Shown here: one piece after another, positions 48,601 to 60,525 of the stretch
Layout of the letters: each line of letters begins with the position of its first letter
Position numbering within the stretch: the first letter of the stretch is position 1
Source of the DNA: Amia ocellicauda
Lineage: Eukaryota > Chordata > Actinopteri > Amiiformes > Amiidae
Direction of reading: 5' to 3'
Length of the DNA stretch: 64,000 bases
Assembly: GCF_036373705.1 (NCBI RefSeq)
Contig: NC_089855.1
Span: 50,470,329-50,534,328 of the forward strand
The notes under the pieces: model-generated
Told to the model about the DNA's origin: nothing
Databases searched by the model: none
Seen by the model: the letters and a program-made list of their open reading frames with translations, nothing else
Translations under genes and position numbers: made by a program

Positions 48601-49610
48601 ATTTTTAAAGACAACAACTCCTCAAACATGGCAATGTCTGAAAAGGCAACCATCTGTTGAGAGTTTAAGCCGGCCCTCTGATGAAGCATTAAAGCCTCTT
48701 GCATAGCTTGGGGTTCAGGCATGTCGGGGGTGAGTAGTTTTATTAAACTGTAAGCAAAACAGAGCTTATTGTCCCCATTGGAACTCACCACTAATTGCCT
48801 GAGCTTGTTCCTAATTATGTCGTTCTTCAAGCATTTCGACAGTCTTCTAAGCGCCCCACCCTCAGGGTTAGGAACCACATTCATTACCAGAGACAGACTT
48901 TCATCAGCTAAGATGGATGCGTTACTTTGCAATAACGCTTCGATTTTAGCCAGAAATTCATCAACATCTAAATTATCTCCACTCAGCATTACAGATAGGT
49001 TGCTAAACAAATCATCCCCTCTGAGTTCTAACTGTACAACATCTCGAGGTCTGACCCTTTCAGCAACCTGTTCAAGCATGTTTTGCAAGGCCTCGTGTAT
49101 GTTGACAAATATTTCTGCATAATTGTCACAATTTAAAAGTTCTGCAAAATTAAAACGCTGAATCATTTCAAAATTGTTATAGGCCGGTCTATCTATAATC
49201 ACGGGATCACTGGTACTTTTGGACACATCATCATTTTGAACAAAGCCTTCAACCCCTACATTCTCACAGAGCATGTCATCCACAGCCTTATCAGTCTCAG
49301 AACCCTCCACATTCCGAACACCCCCACCGCTGACATCTACAAAACCCCCTTTTTGAGGAGGCTCATTTAAAGCCTGTAAAAGTCCTTCAAAGATATCCAC
49401 CCGGTTAATGTCAAGACCCTCCTCTATAGTGACGGCTGCTTCTGCCGCCGTACTGTGTTCTAATTGTCTCAAATCATTTATAATAGGGGCAGAATTTGGT
49501 CGGGGTAGCGTCTCCAAAGCCTCCACCATTTCAAACAAATCGGGGTGAACTAGGGGTTGAACCTCTATAAGCGCTACCGTTGGGAGGTGGTTATTTAGAT
49601 CATTGACCAT
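45594..49610 (-). CDS. polB: protein-primed DNA polymerase B, copy 2
   Basis: 1338 aa from the ATG at 49610 (open frame to 49631). All exonuclease and polymerase motifs retained; about three residue differences from copy 1. Confidence 0.97.
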   Translation of the reverse strand: MVNDLNNHLPTVALIEVQPLVHPDLFEMVEALETLPRPNSAPIINDLRQLEHSTAAEAAVTIEEGLDINRVDIFEGLLQALNEPPQKGGFVDVSGGGVRNVEGSETDKAVDDMLCENVGVEGFVQNDDVSKSTSDPVIIDRPAYNNFEMIQRFNFAELLNCDNYAEIFVNIHEALQNMLEQVAERVRPRDVVQLELRGDDLFSNLSVMLSGDNLDVDEFLAKIEALLQSNASILADESLSLVMNVVPNPEGGALRRLSKCLKNDIIRNKLRQLVVSSNGDNKLCFAYSLIKLLTPDMPEPQAMQEALMLHQRAGLNSQQMVAFSDIAMFEELLSLKIVVWYRCEVKEVFVKFQTHPETHTQTLFLFLSDSHYFGIKSLTAFLGCSYVCHWCYKAFNDKLKHRCDGYCNVCFNPQCRKGLAPTIRCKDCLRICLSAFCFSEHKVQRAAAEGVKKRSYCDQTKYCPQCCLQYRFHEVKPHKCLEPRCRICNADLTPGSEHQCFIQPVKKEPPHNRYVFFDFECRQENGVHVANYIHCIDMLDCEWSASGESCVRDFFTRYRGPKYLNYTFIAHNAKGYDSYILMKYLVENGVTPKIIAQGSKIMCFTNEAFNQRYIDSLNFLPMKLSALPKALGFEAQKKGWFCHFFNTKDTQNYRGSYPPASYYGVDTMMSHEREEFFKWYNTVKGGVFDFREEMAAYCKNDVEILKEACLRFRTEVINTSGLDPLQSVTIASLCMKMYRSNFLQKNTIADTTSDNYRARQKNFSTVSIQWLEYLSARDNIFIRHALNQGEVKMGPYYLDGFSDVSGRRTAYEFAGCIYHGCPQCFDPNTFNPVTQKLCGDMYYDFQERIETLKNTYGLNVLVIWEHAWTTLKQQDVEVQRFMETLDFPERLEPRDALFGGRTNALCLHYEVKEGERVDYYDFTSLYPYVNKTKMYPVGHPTIVYRDFLEIGQYFGLIKVTMYPPRELFLPVLPYRCSGKLMFPLCRTCVETENQNTSCLHSDDERALTGVWCSIELDKAVEKGYRVGKVYEVWHFSEKSDTLFAEYIMTHLKGKQEASGYPSWCVDSAAKERYVQQYFEKEGIRLEPGNITVNPAKRQMSKLILNSLWGKFGERNNRLNTTLIKTPEQFIEFIFSKQHAVSHFQFLNDHVAQVQWRAPKDFPTKQGNVNVFIAVFTTAYARLELYNLMDQLQERTLYHDTDSVIFVTRPGDWVPPLGDYLGELTSELDPQDHIVEFVSGGPKTYAYRTAAGKTCMKVKGFTLNHCNNKLINIKSLTTLVQSFVTEKDAPPREIITAGNQIYHNKKGYTLENRSLNKRLRVVYNKRVLKTDYTTLPYGY

Positions 49611-49627
49611 CTGTAACAGGTCGGGGT

Positions 49628-49831
49628 TCACGGTAAGTCTGGTAATTCACATTCTATCGGTGGTGATTGGGGGTTATTTAAATCATTTATCATTTGTAAT
49701 AGTTCCTGGTTCATTGGGACATCAGAGGAGTTCACAACAGGGCCGAGGGTGTTCTCTCGGGAAGGTCTTTTTGGGGCCCTAACTTGTTCATAATCCTTTA
49801 GTTTGTGAGTTCTTTTACCAAGTCCGGACAT
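49628..49831 (-). CDS. small basic ORF upstream of polB, copy 2
   Basis: 67 aa, identical to 19155-19358 by eye, with the same 4-nt overlap with the polymerase open frame. Confidence 0.5.
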   Translation of the reverse strand: MSGLGKRTHKLKDYEQVRAPKRPSRENTLGPVVNSSDVPMNQELLQMINDLNNPQSPPIECELPDLP

Positions 49832-49835
49832 TTTT

Positions 49836-49848
49836 TTTATTTTTTATT
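49836..49848 (-). terminator. poly(A) signals for the spliced gene, copy 2
   Basis: Two minus-strand AATAAA motifs, as at 19363-19375. Confidence 0.6.
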
Positions 49849-49894
49849 TTTCCAACAACCCACAATAGTAAGGCGTTTTGTATCTATTAAAACA

Positions 49895-51932
49895 TTAAAT
49901 ACGGTACAATTCGTTAGTAAGGGTATTAATAAGGGTGTTTTGGCTCTCTATCACAAGGTTTTGCCCCACTAACACAAGTCTTTGATTTAGTAACAAGGTA
50001 TGTAGCAACTCATGCCGACCTTCAGGAAGTAGCTCCGGGGGATGGTGTCCTGGCTCAGCTGCAAAGGATGGTCGCTCCGGTAAATCTCGGTCGAAGGAGG
50101 CAGGGAGCGAGCGTATACTCACGGACGGAGACCAAGAAGGCCTTTGCGGTGACACCCTGGCCAATCGCGGTGTACTGTTCAGCGTTTCTGTAGCCAAGAA
50201 ACGGGGCTGGGGGGACGATGTTGAAACCAGTCCGTCGTTGGGTGGTGTGTCAACCCTGACTGACGGCGACCCCTGAGGTTGTTGGTTGCCTGTATTTGTT
50301 CCGCCCGACAATGCGGCGGGCTGAATCTGGATTGTTGAATTACCCCCAGAAGGCTGTGGCCTGAGTAGATGTTGGGGGGTCTCCAAGACCACCGTGGGGG
50401 ATCCTCTCGGTGATCTCTCCGGGGAAGATGTTTGATCCCACTTAGACGGGGTAATTGTCCTCAATAGCTCATCCACAGAATGACTATCCCAAGAGTCTTG
50501 GGAAGAATAAAAATATACATTACATTTACATCTTTAAACGGCGACAGAAATCAAACTTAAAACAACATGTCCAGGACCTTCAAAACCTTTAGCTTTTTTA
50601 GACCTTTGAAAATAGGCTTAGACATTCACTACAACGCCTTATTATTTACAGACAATATATTTATTAGGACTTGATAATAAATGTAAAACAGAGAAGCCTC
50701 TGTAAATAAACTGTTTCTTAAATGTAATATTGTTAATAAAACACTTTTTATACACACACACACACCACATTTCATTTTTAAACGAACCTTCCAAGTGTAA
50801 ACGCTTCCTGATCCCGGGACTTCCTGTTTCACAAACGTTTTCACGATCTGTTTAAATATTAAATACAATGAACACCTTCAAGCCTTTTCCTACAGCCACT
50901 TTAAAACAGAAGTATAATTGCGGGAGATAAGCCAAACAACTTACTAAAACCTTTCGGACAGCTTTACTTCCTAACCAGACGGTCGGGCAATCGGTCATTT
51001 CTAAACACATGCCCCAGAAACAAGCCTAGACCTGTCCGGACTTCTAAAGATCTTTCCCAGAACCCCCAAGACCTACAGGAAATGGGCACCCCTCGCTTAA
51101 ATATTAGCCCTCAACGGGCAAACAAAACCCTTTTAAAAACATTAAAGTTTGAAAGATCTTACTTACCTCCAAAGAATAATCGTTTCTTATGTTTTTCAGC
51201 TGGTTTAGCTTTTTGCACTTCTGTGAAGGTAAGAGACATGTTTAACCTTTAACCACCCCGCTTTATAAAAAGCTTTAACCTCTTACAAGCGGCAGATATA
51301 TACTCACCGCTATCAGATACAGGGGCTGACGGCCTTTCAGATTCTTGAAAGGTTACGGTTCTCGAAGGTAAAACTAAACAAGCCCTCGCTGTGGAAGGCC
51401 TTTCGTTGTCTCGAACCACGTTTCTTAATACTGTTAGAAAGGATATTTTTTTAAATTAACAAGACGGGCCTCAAACATCTTACAGAAACGTTATACAAAC
51501 AAACAGGGGTTTAGTTCTTACCCGGTCGGCAGACAGCCTGTCTAGGGACAACCACTTCTCTTGGTTGATCCTCGGAGACATTAATCACAGGCCTTTCGAT
51601 AGTTTCTGTGTAATTAAAGAGACCGCCATTAATATATATTAAAACGTTTTCATAACTCTAATGAGCCGCTTCAAAACACAACCACACACCCATACATAAG
51701 AACCCTTGAGCGCAAACACAAAAATCTTACCGTCGTTGTTCCAGATGATCTCCTCAGCGTTGGGAATTAACTCCTGTTGACTGGCTGAAAAATAATTTTA
51801 CAGAACTTAAAACAGATGTTATAACCTTATTTACAATACATGCCCACAACCCGCTCTGAGTCAATGAAAATAATCTGAAGACTTACCTAAAAACTCGTTT
51901 AAATCGAAGTCGTTGATGTTGTTTCCGGACAT
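49895..51932 (-). CDS. six-exon spliced accessory gene, copy 2
   Basis: Exons on minus: 51887-51932, 51731-51784, 51522-51605, 51308-51430, 51167-51220 and 49895-50496. Same lengths, phase-1 introns and splice signals as copy 1; the long intron is 2 bp longer because of the CA repeat. The product differs at about one residue in the last exon. Confidence 0.77.
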
Positions 51933-53306
51933 TGTTGATCTTTAGGCTTAAATCGAAAGGTCAGTATGAGTCTGTCGAGCTGAAGACCAGACCTTCATAC
52001 TTATACTGATGGCCGGATGCCGGATCTGCTTGTAAGGCATTGTTCTGGGCTGGCCTTTGTGCCGTCCTGTTACCAATTAACATATCAAAACCAACCAATA
52101 AAATGACCCTGCATCAATTTCAAATAGAAACCAAGATGGCGACGATCTCTCTCCTCTCTACTCTAAACTTTTATTAGAACCTTTTGGTCTCTCAAAAAAA
52201 CATTTTTAAGCATCAAGACCTATAGTCAATAAACACTAAGAATATTTCAGGCCTTTATACGCGCTAAAAAACAACCTGAGCCAAGAAAATAACTATAAAG
52301 ATCTAAAATAAGTAGCGCTTTTCCAGTGATTTTTTTTTTTTTTTAATAGCGATGCTTTGTTTGGTATTAAACAAGTCACAAACTACTCAGAACAGCGTTT
52401 ATCCCCACAAAAGAGATATTTGGGTTTATTTTACAAAGCTTATAAATTATATAGTTTAAAAGTATTCTGAATGTTTTGAGACCACACGCCATGCCTACGT
52501 TTGTCTGAGCCCACCCCCGTCCCCCGTGGTGTGAGTGATTTAGCCTTGAGTGTTGTGATCTATTTAGCATTGAGTGATCAGTTGTTTTTATTTTTTAAAT
52601 GATTCCTTATCATCAGGGATTGAGCCTGCTAAAATACCTTAAAAACATATCCTTATCTTAAGTCTAACTCTTATGAGCTTTAAGACCCTAGAATGTATTT
52701 AAGTAAAACGAATGAACACATTATGTGTGAGATAAAATATAACCACAGCTTTTTTTTTTTTTTTTTTTTTTTTACAAAAACAATTAACCTATACCGACAA
52801 ACACCCACACACACACACACTCTCTTTTTTTAAATTTTATTTTTAATTAAATTTGAGGGGAGAGACAGAGCCATATACATTGGGGTTAACATAAGTACCC
52901 TATGCAAAACAGGAATTGTTAGGACCTGTGACCATTACAGACAACAGAACTTGTTGATCTTATAAAATGATTGGGCGAGAGAGAGAGATATAGAGACAGA
53001 CAGAGACAGAGCCAGTGTGAATATGATAAACGCACTATTCAAAATGGCATTGTTAAGACCTGGGACCATTACAGACAACAGAACTTGTTGATCTTATAAA
53101 ATGCTTGGGCGAGAGAGACAGAGAGAGAGAGACAGACAGAGACAGAGACAGAGACAGTGTGAATATGATAAACGCACTATTCAAAATGGCATTGTTAAGA
53201 CCTGGGCCCCTTACATGTATATTTAAAAAAGACCCCCAACCACTACAGGAAGAGCCGACCCATTCACACTCTACAGTTGACCAACAAGAACAACAAGAAC
53301 AACCGG
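51933..53306. other. right non-coding arm of Polinton copy 2
   Basis: Same content as 21458-22831: promoter area with TATAAG at 52000-52005 (minus), T runs at 52330-52344 and 52750-52773, a CA repeat, and the 134-142-bp tandem repeat starting at 52923 and 53057. No convincing ORF. Confidence 0.75.
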
Positions 53307-53487
53307 TTATGGGTGGCCTTGTTGTTCAGGGTTTTAGGGGTGTACACTTTCTGACGGATATGACGTAGGAATAATTAAGGAAATAACTCTAAAATCACGC
53401 CCCCCAATTATGACGTAGGAATATTAATAAGCTTAGGGCATACGTCATAACAAAATAGGCCGCGCCCAAAAAACCCTACTATCTACT
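53307..53487 (-). repeat. right terminal inverted repeat, Polinton copy 2
   Basis: 181 bp, ends CTACT; followed by CCTGTA rather than the CCTGTG found on the left. Confidence 0.93.
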
Positions 53488-53822
53488 CCTGTATGGTGCA
53501 TTTTCTCTCTCTCTATCTGTGATTAAATCCTTACTTATATACATATGTCCATGAACGTTTCTGGTAACTCATGTAAATCACATCACACGACGGGCAGTGA
53601 TCTTTTCGGTCACTTTGAAAGTTTTGCTCATGACAATCCTTTTCTATTGCGGCACGATGGCTGCCACCGATGAAGGAAAGTCGTCCGCAGTTGGCTGCAA
53701 GCTTGCCTGAAGCGCAGGAAAGGACTTACTCGCGACGTGCCACTTAAAGACTGAAGAAGTGGGGGTCGGCCTCACCGAGAGCCCTGAGGATTAGCTCACG
53801 TGGTAGAGCGCTCGCTTAGCAT

Positions 53823-55680
53823 TGTAGCGTTATGTTGGGTGTATTTGGATAAGAGTATTTGGGCTCTGAGCTGAAGCACTGATCTAAAGAAAACCTCTCC
53901 CCCCGAAAGTTATCAGATTCCCTTAGCTCATCAGCTTGGAAGTGGTTTGCATCAAAGTGACAGTTTTGGGGAGGATGGCACCAAGAAGAGGCCAAATAGT
54001 TTGGAATTCTGCTATGAGATGTCTGGAGAAAGGGGCCTGTAGGTGATAAAAACTCTTTGAAGTGGACGAGAGCCGAAATCCCGACATAGAGCTACGAACC
54101 CAGGCCAACCGGCATTTCCAAAAGATGGCATGGATTGACATCAGTCATAAATCAAGCCCCCCTCCAATAGGACACTGGGGGCTGAAACCGAAATCCAATC
54201 TCAAAAACTCAAGAACCAATCACCTCTTGATCTGACAGACTATAAGGAACAGCGGACAGTCTTTCTCGCTCTCTCTCACCTGAACCAGTAACTCGCTGCC
54301 ACAGCTCAACCTGTAGCTCTGTTGCCAGAACCGGAACCAGAAACCAACTAAGTCTTTGCCGGCAACAGAAGAGTTAAACTGGGAGAAGGAGATTGAGCCG
54401 TACGAAGAATTCTTTTAAAGGACTTTATTAAATAAAGAACTTTACAGACTGCGCTGCCCACCTGTGCCCACCTGATCAGTGGAGTTTTACAGCTGGACAA
54501 TTGACTAAGTCGACTGTATACGAAAGTGTCAGTCATTTAAATAGCTATTTGAGTCTTAAGAAACTTGACCCTTGGAACAAACACGGCCCTGCTTTCCTCA
54601 AAGACTTTGTCTTCAAATAAGTACGGTGAGAGACCCTGCTTGCCAAGAAGATTTTGTGCACAACCTTGGAGCCTTCAAACCAGTGGAAAATCTGTTTGGA
54701 AACGACTCTACTTTCGCGAAACCCCAACTTCCAGGTGTATTGACTGAGTGGAAGTTCTTGGACAAAGCCGAACCAGACTGCCTTTGTTCCAAACCACACG
54801 GACCTCATGCCGTGTGCTGTTATCTGAGCCCGAAGCCAGAGAGGCCTCTCTGCGACGAAGTTCAGATAAGTTTAACAGTTTGGAGTTCATGATTCATGAC
54901 ATTTGAGAAATCAATTAGAAATGTTAATCTGTGATTCATAACTCTAGAATGTGTAATATCATTTAGTTTTCTGAAATATAAATGTGTGTTGCATTAAACT
55001 GTTTTGTTGATAATTTTAGAAATAAAATCTGTCAACGCCGAGAAATATCTTCTCATTCCTGTTTAACTGTTTAGTCTGAAATTGACACAAGTTAATAGAC
55101 ATTAGATTATTGGTGGCCCTGCATATCCTTAACCATTGAATAATAATCAGTTAAGGGAAATTGTGGTAACAAGTAATGATAGGATCTTTCTCGGCACCTA
55201 AACGTGAATGAGACTGATATATATATAACGAGAAGTTACCTGACATAAATACTAACCTGCGTAGTTATTTAATGTCTGACTAATAATACTAACGAGAGAC
55301 TCACCTTCGTCTTACTAACCGGTATTGTAGTCAATGTGTTTATAACCTTTTTTGTTTAACGATTTGTGTTATCATATGTGATCCCACGGTCTTTGATTTG
55401 GTCACGGAAGTGATTTGTCTTCGATTTGGTCACGGAAGTGATTTGTCTTCGATTTGTTGATCTAGAGTTGAATTGTAATTAGTTTTTCCCTTTTGTATAA
55501 TTAGTGTAGTGCTACATTTAGTCTTTGTTTTGAATACATTTGACAATTTATATCTTTGGAATTGGTGTCTGCGTCCAATTATTACAGAAATTGAGTTCTA
55601 CAAGATTCCAGGATTCGTGATAAGGTGATACTTTAAATTCACTTCTTTAATTGAAATGTATAAGTGTACCTTACGCTACA
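53823..55680 (+). mobile_element. solo LTR-like insertion, unit 7
   Basis: 1858 bp, longer than the others because of a private 28-bp tandem duplication at 55395-55450. Confidence 0.75.
55395..55450. repeat. 28-bp tandem duplication in the unit 7 LTR
   Basis: GATTTGGTCACGGAAGTG and the next ten bases occur twice in a row; all other units have them once. Confidence 0.95.
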
Positions 55681-56726
55681 GCATGCGAGAGGCAGCGGGA
55701 TCGATGCCCGCATTCTCCAAGGCCTCAGGCGCTCGTGCCCCGGTTTCGGGGGAGAGTCGCTCACTTTTCTTGCCGCAGACACAGGCGCAAGGCATTGCCT
55801 GTTTGCCGTAAGGTTATCAGACACAACGCGCCGGCGATGGCTGCAGCATTAGCACGCCGGCTGGCCCTTCCGAAGTTCCCCAAAAACGACCGAGATGCCG
55901 CTTCGACGTCGTAACCCCAGGAACGACCGCAAAGGCACTCCAACCCTCAATCTTCCGATCCGAAGTCAGACCGAAGAGACTGTATGATGTTTTAGATTAA
56001 AGATAGTATGCAGACTGAGCAAGTTAGATTTATCGAGCTAGCAAACAGCCATTGAGGCACCTGTTCGGGACGTACCCTGTAGAAATTCCTGTCAACGATA
56101 AAAGGATCAAACGGTGGAGAAAAAGCCCGCAGGATGTTTGTCAAAACTCTGTTTGTGGACTGAATGGCTTTCCCAGATTGGCAGGGACTGTTTTTGGTAT
56201 TGACTGAGGGACAGTTGTAAAAGACAACCTCTCACCGGACCTCTGGCATACACCAAAGAAAGCCACCTCACCTCTCCCCCGGATCTCACAAAACACAATC
56301 CCCCCCGCCCCCAGGGAAGACAGACCGCAATCGGACTCGGGCTTGCACCTTTTGATTGGATGAACGGCCGCAAACATTCTATGTCATTTTCTTTTAAAGC
56401 TTCACTCGTGCTTGTAAAAAACCGAGGTCTCACTGAAAGAATGCCCTGACGTGGTTGCTTCCAAGCTAGCTGGTTTACAAAGTTCCTTTAACGATGATTT
56501 CCAAGAAGGGAAATAATCTATCTGTAATCTGTCAACACAGGCACCTTCTTCTCCATTAAGCCACACGGTCACCACCAGGAAGGTGAACGCACCAGGCCGA
56601 CCCGGAGTTTTCGCCAATTCGTCTCCAAGCCTCCCAAGAGGGAACATAAACAGGCCTTATTCGCAGACACAAGCCCTCACGCAGGGAGACCACCGCTTCA
56701 CCGCCGCTGCCCCTGCCAAGGGCCCC

Positions 56727-56798
56727 AGGTCCCACCGAGACTTGAACTCAGATCGCTGGATTCAGAGTCCAGAGTGCTAACCATTACACCATGGAACC
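56727..56798 (-). tRNA. tRNA-Gln (CTG), unit 7
   Basis: Anticodon CTG; same T-stem wobble variant as unit 1. Confidence 0.93.
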
Positions 56799-56933
56799 AA
56801 GCCGGCTGCCCACCTCTTGCCCGTGACGAAGGTTTCTGCTCTACGCACACGTCTCGCTCTGTCGCACGGCCAAGTCCAGAGTGAGCCAAGTTGCGCCCAG
56901 AGTGCTGCGTGTGGCGGGTCACTTCCGGAGCCT

Positions 56934-57005
56934 TCCCTGGTGGTCTAGTGGTCAGGATTCGGCGCTCTCACCGCCGCGGCCCGGGTTCGATTCCCGGTCA
57001 GGGAA
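56934..57005 (+). tRNA. tRNA-Glu (CTC), unit 7
   Basis: Array consensus, all stems paired, anticodon CTC; the 5' flank reads CCT instead of CCG. Confidence 0.96.
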
Positions 57006-57328
57006 GGTGGATCTGATGCTCTTCCCCTAGGACCTGTGTGGTGCATTTTCTCTCTCTCTATCTGTGATTAAATCCTTACTTATATACATATGTCCATGAA
57101 CGTTTCTGGAGCTCATGTAAATCACATCACACGACGGGCCGTGATCTTTTCGGTCACTTTGAAAGTCTTGCTCATGACAATCCTTTTCTATTGCGGCACG
57201 ATGGCTGCCACCGAGGATGGAATGTCGTCCGCAGTTGGCTGCAAGCTTGCCTGAAGCGCAGGAAAGGACTTACTTGCGACGTGCCACTTAAAGAATGAAG
57301 AAGTGGGGGTCGGCCTCACCGAGAGCCC

Positions 57329-59232
57329 TGAGGATTAGCTCACGTGGTAGAGCGCTCGCTTAGCATTGTAGCGTTATGTTGGGTGTATTTGGATAAGAGC
57401 ATTTGGGCTCTGAGCTGAAGCACTGATCTAAAGAAAACCACTCCCCCCCAAAGTTATCAGATTCCCTTAGCTCATCAGCTTGGAACTGGTTTGCATCAAA
57501 GTGACAGTTTTGGGGAGGATGGCACCAAGAAGAGGCCAAAAAGTTTGGAATTCTGCTATGAGATGTCTGGAGAAAGGGGCCTGTAGGTGATAAAAACTCT
57601 TTGAAGTGGACGAGAGCCGAAATCCCGACATAGAGCTACGAACCCAGGCCAACCGGCATTTCCAAAAGATGGCATGGATTGACATCAGTCATAAATCAAG
57701 CCCCCCTCCAATAGGACACTGGGGGCTGAAACCGAAATCCAATCTCAAAAACTCAAGAACCAATCACCTCTTGATCTGACAGACTATAAGGAACAGCGGA
57801 CAGTCTTTCTCGCTCTCTCTCACCTGAACCAGTAACTCGCTGCCACAGCTCAACCTGTAGCTCTGTTGCCAGAACCGGAACCAGAAACCAACTAAGTCTT
57901 TGCCGGCAACAGAAGAGTTAAACTGGGAGAAGGAGATTGAGCCGTACGAAGAATTCTTTTAAAGGACTTTATTAAATAAAGAACTTTACAGACTGCGCTG
58001 CCCGCCTGTGCCCACCTGATCAGTGGAGTTTTACAGCTGGACAAATGACTAAGTCGACTGTATACAAAAGTGTCAGTCATTTAAATAGCTATTTGAGTCT
58101 TAAGAAACTTGACCCTTGGAACAAACACGGCCCTGCTTTCCTCAAAGACGTCTTCAAATAAGTACGGTGAGAGACCCTGCTTGCCAAGAAGTTTTTGTGC
58201 ACAACCTTGGAGCCTTCAAACCAGTGGAAAATCTGTTTGGAAACGACTCTACTTTCGCGAAACCCCAACTTCCAGGTGTATCGACTGAGTGGAAGTTCTT
58301 TGACAAAGCCGAACCAGACTGCCTTTGTTCCAAACCACACGGACCTCGTGCCGTGTGCTGTTATCTGAGCCCGAAGCCAGAGAGGCCTCTCTGCGACGAA
58401 GTTCAGATAAGTTTAACAGTTAGGAGTTCATGATTCATGACATTTGAGAAATCAATTAGAAATGTTAATCTGTGATTCATAACTCTAGAATGTGTAATAT
58501 CATTTAGTTTTCTTAAATATAAATGTGTGTTGCATTAAACTGTTTTGTTGATAATTTTAGAAATAAAATCTGTCAACGCCGAGAAATATCTTCTTATTCC
58601 TGTTTAACTGTTTAGTCTGAAATTGACACAAGTTAATAGACATTAGATTATTGGTGGCCCTGCCTATCCTTAATCATTGAATAATAATCAGTTAAGGGAA
58701 ATTGTGGTAACAAGTAATGATAGGATCTTTCTCGGCACCTAAACGTGAATGAGACTGATATATATATAACGAGAAGTTACCTGACATAAATACTAACCTG
58801 CGTAGTTATTTAATGTCTGACTAATAATACTAACGAGAGACTCACCTTCGTCTTACTAACCGGTATTGTAGTCAATGTGTTTATAACCTTTTTTGTTTAA
58901 CGATTTGTGTTATCATATGTGATCCCATGGTCTTTGATTTGGTCACGGAAGTGATTTGTCTTCGATTTGTTGATCTAGAGTTGAATTGTAATTAGTTTTT
59001 CCCTTTTGTATAATTAGTGTAGTGCTACATTTAGTTTTTGTTTTGAATACATTTGACAATTTATATCTTTGGAATTGGTGTCTGCGTCCAATTATTACAG
59101 AAATTGAGTTCTACAAGATTCCAGGATTCGTGATAAGGTGATACTATAAATTCACTTCTTTAATTGAAATGTATAAGTGTACCTTACGCTACAGCATGCG
59201 AGAGGCAGCGGGATCGATGCCCGCATTCTCCA
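57329..59232 (+). pseudogene. tRNA-Ala split by LTR, unit 8
   Basis: 5' half 57329-57366, 3' half 59194-59232. Confidence 0.87.
57367..59193 (+). mobile_element. solo LTR-like insertion, unit 8
   Basis: 1827 bp; carries the 3-bp shorter stretch near 58147 that is shared with unit 1. Confidence 0.75.
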
Positions 59233-60246
59233 AGGCCTCAGGCGCTCGTGCCCCGGTTTCGGGGGAGAGTCGCTCACTTTTCTTGCCGCAGACACAGGCG
59301 CAAGGCATTGCCTGTTTGCCGTAAGGTTATCAGACACAACGCGCCGGCGACGGCTGCAGCATTAGCACGCCGGCTGGCCCTTCCGAAGTTCCCCAAAAAC
59401 GACCGAGATGCCGCTTCGACGTCGTAACCCCAGGAACGACCGCAAAGGCACTCCAACCCTCAATCTTCCGATCCGAAGTCAGACCGAATAGACTGTATGA
59501 TGTTTTAGATTAAAGATAGTATGCAGACCGAGCAAGTTAGATTTATCGAGCTAGCAAACAGCAATTGAGGCACCTGTTCGGGACGTACCCTGTAGAAATT
59601 CCTGTCAACGATAAAAGGATCAAACGGTGGAGAAAAAGCCCGCAGGATGTTTGTCAAAACTCTGTTTGTGGACTGAATGGCTTTCCCAGATTGGCAGGGA
59701 CTGTTTTTGGTATTGACTGAGGGACAGTTGTAAAAGACAACCTCTCACCGGACCTCTGGCATACACCAAAGAAAGCCACCTCACCTCTCCCCCGGATCTC
59801 ACAAAACACAATCCCCCCCGCCCCCAGGGAAGACAGACCGCAATTGGACTCGGGCTTGCACCTTTTGATTGGATGAACGGCCGCAAGCATTCTATGTCAT
59901 TTTCTTTTAAAGCTTCACTCGTGCTTGTAAAAAACCGAGGTCTCACTGAAAGAATGCCCTGACGTGGTTGCTTCCAAGCTAGCTGGTTTACAAAGTTCCT
60001 TTTCGCTTTAACGATGATTTCCAAGAAGGGAAATAATCTATCTGTAATCTGTCAACACAGGCACCTTCTTCTCCGTTAAGCCACGCGGTCACCACCAGGA
60101 AGGTGAACGCACCAGGCCGACCCGGAGTTCTCGCCAATTCGTCTCCAAGCCTCCCAAGAGGGAACATAAACAGGCCTTATTCGCAGACACAGGCCCTCAC
60201 GCAGGGAGACCACCGCTCCACCGCCGCTGCCCCTGCCAAGGGCCCC

Positions 60247-60318
60247 AGGTCCCACCAAGACTTGAACTCGGATCGCTGGATTCAGAGTCCAGAGTGCTAA
60301 CCATTACACCATGGAACC
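60247..60318 (-). tRNA. tRNA-Gln (CTG), unit 8
   Basis: Anticodon CTG; T-stem 3' strand CTTGG gives a G-U wobble. Confidence 0.93.
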
Positions 60319-60453
60319 AAGCCGGCTGCCCACCTCTTGCCCGTGACGAAGGTTTCTGCTCTACGCACACGTCTCGCTCTGTCGCACGGCCAAGTCCAGA
60401 GTGAGCCAAGTTGCGCCCAGAGTGCTGCGTGTGGCGGGTCACTTCCGGAGCCT

Positions 60454-60525
60454 TCCCTGGTGGTCTAGTGGTCAGGATTCGGCGCTCTCACCGCCGCGGC
60501 CCGGGTTCAATTCCCGGTCAGGGAA
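60454..60525 (+). tRNA. tRNA-Glu (CTC), unit 8
   Basis: Anticodon CTC; T loop TTCAATT in place of TTCGATT, a purine-for-purine change within the B box. Confidence 0.93.

Larger units (their letters stand above)
36986..53487. mobile_element. Polinton/Maverick copy 2, about two breaks
   Basis: 16,502 bp, same gene order and same position in the unit as copy 1, differing by well under 1% by eye. About two breaks affect its genes; the rest looks intact. The flanking six bases are CCTGTG on the left (36980-36985) but CCTGTA on the right (53488-53493), unlike copy 1. Together with the changed flank variants this suggests exchange between units after insertion. Its two terminal repeats differ at about one position. 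Confidence 0.95.
33754..53784 (+). repeat. tRNA array unit 6, interrupted by Polinton copy 2
   Basis: About 3.52 kb without the element. Spacer 35660-36673 and the remainder 53488-53784 hold no supported gene. The left part of the unit and the part right of the Polinton carry variants from different unit lineages. Confidence 0.92.
53785..55719 (+). pseudogene. tRNA-Ala split by LTR, unit 7
   Basis: 5' half 53785-53822, 3' half 55681-55719, GCAT on both sides. Confidence 0.87.
53785..57328 (+). repeat. tRNA array unit 7
   Basis: 3544 bp. It shares an 8-bp loss (near 56486), CTCCATTAAG and the flank variants with unit 4, so it is closest to that lineage. Spacers 55720-56726 and 57006-57328 hold no supported gene. 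Confidence 0.93.

Noticed and set aside
36986-53487. Copy 2 as an independent second Polinton insertion
   Set aside because: Same nucleotide position in the unit and nearly identical sequence make duplication with the array far simpler.
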